In this document: positions 23,911 through 24,541 of the stretch, piece after piece
How the letters are laid out: every line of letters begins with the position of its first letter
Position numbering within the stretch: position 1 is the stretch's first letter
Assembly: GCA_002887195.1 (NCBI GenBank)
Contig: PJAB01000536.1
Span: 1-24,541, forward strand
Direction of reading: 5' to 3'
Origin: Chrysochromulina parva
Taxonomy: Eukaryota > Haptophyta > Prymnesiales > Chrysochromulinaceae
DNA length: 24,541 nucleotides
The notes under the pieces: generated by a model
What the model saw: only the letters and a program-made list of their open reading frames with translations
The model's database searches: none
Told to the model about the DNA's origin: nothing
Position numbers and translations under genes: made by a program

Positions 23911-24267
23911 CACTCATGTGTGCGCTCTGCTCTACACGTTTTTGGTTCACTGCTCGGCTCTAATTATCTCCCGAGGTCCCGTCCGTAGTTTACGCTTCTT
24001 GTATCACTGTCTCGGTGCATACACCCTCTTTGTTGTACGCTCTTGTAGCCCCCCATTGTAGCCTCTTTTGTTTGTACCGTCCTCCCGTTGTAGCCTCTCT
24101 TTTGTTTGTACGCTCTTGTAGCCTGAAGCCTATCTTTTGTTTGTACGCTCTTGTAGCCTGAAGCCTCCCTTTGTAGCCTCTCCCCATCTGACGCTCCGCC
24201 TCATCGGTGTTCGCCGCCATCGAGCTTTCACCAGCCCCACCTGTTCCCCTCTCGCATCAGGTGCTAT
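23911..24267. other. convergent intergenic region with minisatellite
   Basis: About 357 bp between the ends of the hypothetical gene and the Sel1-repeat gene. Much of it is pyrimidine-rich on the plus strand and dominated by the repeat at 24028-24180. No gene is supported. Confidence 0.5.
24028..24180. repeat. 35-bp minisatellite with tgtagcc core
   Basis: Two perfect 34-bp matches begin at 24098 and 24133 (offset 35; tcttttgtttgtacgctctt, then gtagcctgaagcct). Diverged copies extend from about 24028, and the core tgtagcc occurs six times. It is not CRISPR-like, because units are contiguous and imperfect. Confidence 0.85.
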
Positions 24268-24541
24268 TCACGGCATCGAGTGCTCACGCAGCCACGTGGC
24301 TGCTTCCTCTTTGCTGACGGGTAAGCAATCATCGATCGAGGCGCTCGCCACCATCGAGTAGTAGCGGCGCGCCATATTCTCGTCGTACGGAAAGCCATTG
24401 AGGCCACCTCCGTATGCGTATCCCAGAATGAAGCACGCGCTCTTGCTGCCTCGTGTGGCGGCCTCGCTCATCACCGTAACACCACGCGTAAGGCACGCCG
24501 GCACGCCTTTACCCATCAAGTAGCACCTGCCAAGGCAGCCA
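24268..24541 (-). CDS. Sel1-like repeat protein, 5'-partial (C-terminal end)
   Basis: The minus-strand frame is open from the right edge and stops with TGA at 24270-24268, giving about 91 residues of the C-terminus. It shows Sel1-like (TPR-related) repeat spacing: LGRCYLMGKGV, then A..GSKSACFILGYAYGGG, and NMARRYYSMVASA. It ends EEAATWLREHSMP. Sel1 repeats form alpha-alpha solenoids that act as protein-interaction scaffolds, for example in ER-associated degradation and signalling. The rest of the gene, including its start, lies beyond the window, so the family member cannot be named. It is convergent with the hypothetical gene. Confidence 0.75.
   Translation of the reverse strand, partial: GCLGRCYLMGKGVPACLTRGVTVMSEAATRGSKSACFILGYAYGGGLNGFPYDENMARRYYSMVASASIDDCLPVSKEEAATWLREHSMP

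Noticed and set aside
24028..24180. CRISPR-like array
   Set aside because: Units are contiguous, imperfect and lack unique spacers, in a eukaryotic context.
23990..24220. Minus-strand frame of 76 codons
   Set aside because: It is made of the minisatellite (repeated Tyr-Lys-Gln-Lys-like words) and has no independent support.

Overview
The window is GC-rich nuclear DNA from a eukaryote, most likely a unicellular alga of the haptophyte type. That placement is an inference from three things: an RNA polymerase III core subunit together with F-box, PP2C, CS-domain and AGC-kinase-like proteins; long uninterrupted (intron-poor) reading frames with short spacers; and a style of tandem AP2-like domains with Ala/Glu linkers familiar from haptophyte genomes. 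Another secondary-plastid alga cannot be excluded. Several frames can only be extended upstream through GTG or TTG, so I moved starts to the first sensible ATG.

Layout. 2-5008 (+): the 3' part of a very large EF-hand / ARM-like / IQ / WW-like protein full of Glu-Lys-Ala repeats, cut by the left edge. 5109-8762 (-): RPC2, the second-largest subunit of RNA polymerase III. 9096-10238 (+): a protein kinase with an apparent signal peptide. 10550-11602 (+): a protein with an F-box-like start and a GRDP-like (DUF1399-type) segment; its 3' end has been copied in tandem into the downstream spacer. 12052-13728 (+): a FAD/NAD(P) disulfide oxidoreductase of the mercuric-reductase-like group. 13729-14602: a relic-rich spacer with two protein-kinase fragments on opposite strands, 27-bp tandem repeats and a possible histidine-phosphatase signature. 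14603-19432 (+): a 1609-residue protein with a Tudor-like domain, nine AP2-like repeats and a C-terminal RING finger. 19433-20167: a spacer with palindromes. 20168-21577 (-): a PP2C phosphatase with a possible N-myristoylation start and a Gly-Arg tail. 21776-22936 (+): a CS (p23/NudC-like) co-chaperone-type protein, divergent from the PP2C gene. 23182-23910 (+): an unrecognised Ser/Arg-rich protein. 23911-24267: a spacer with a 35-bp minisatellite. 24268-24541 (-): the C-terminal end of a Sel1-repeat protein, cut by the right edge.

There is no operon or island; these look like independent genes. The strongest candidate for something undescribed is the Tudor / nine-AP2 / RING protein. Its parts suggest a ubiquitin ligase that docks on chromatin or DNA, with repeat units that are still being amplified. 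The EF-hand/ARM/IQ/WW scaffold and the shuffled kinase relics come next.
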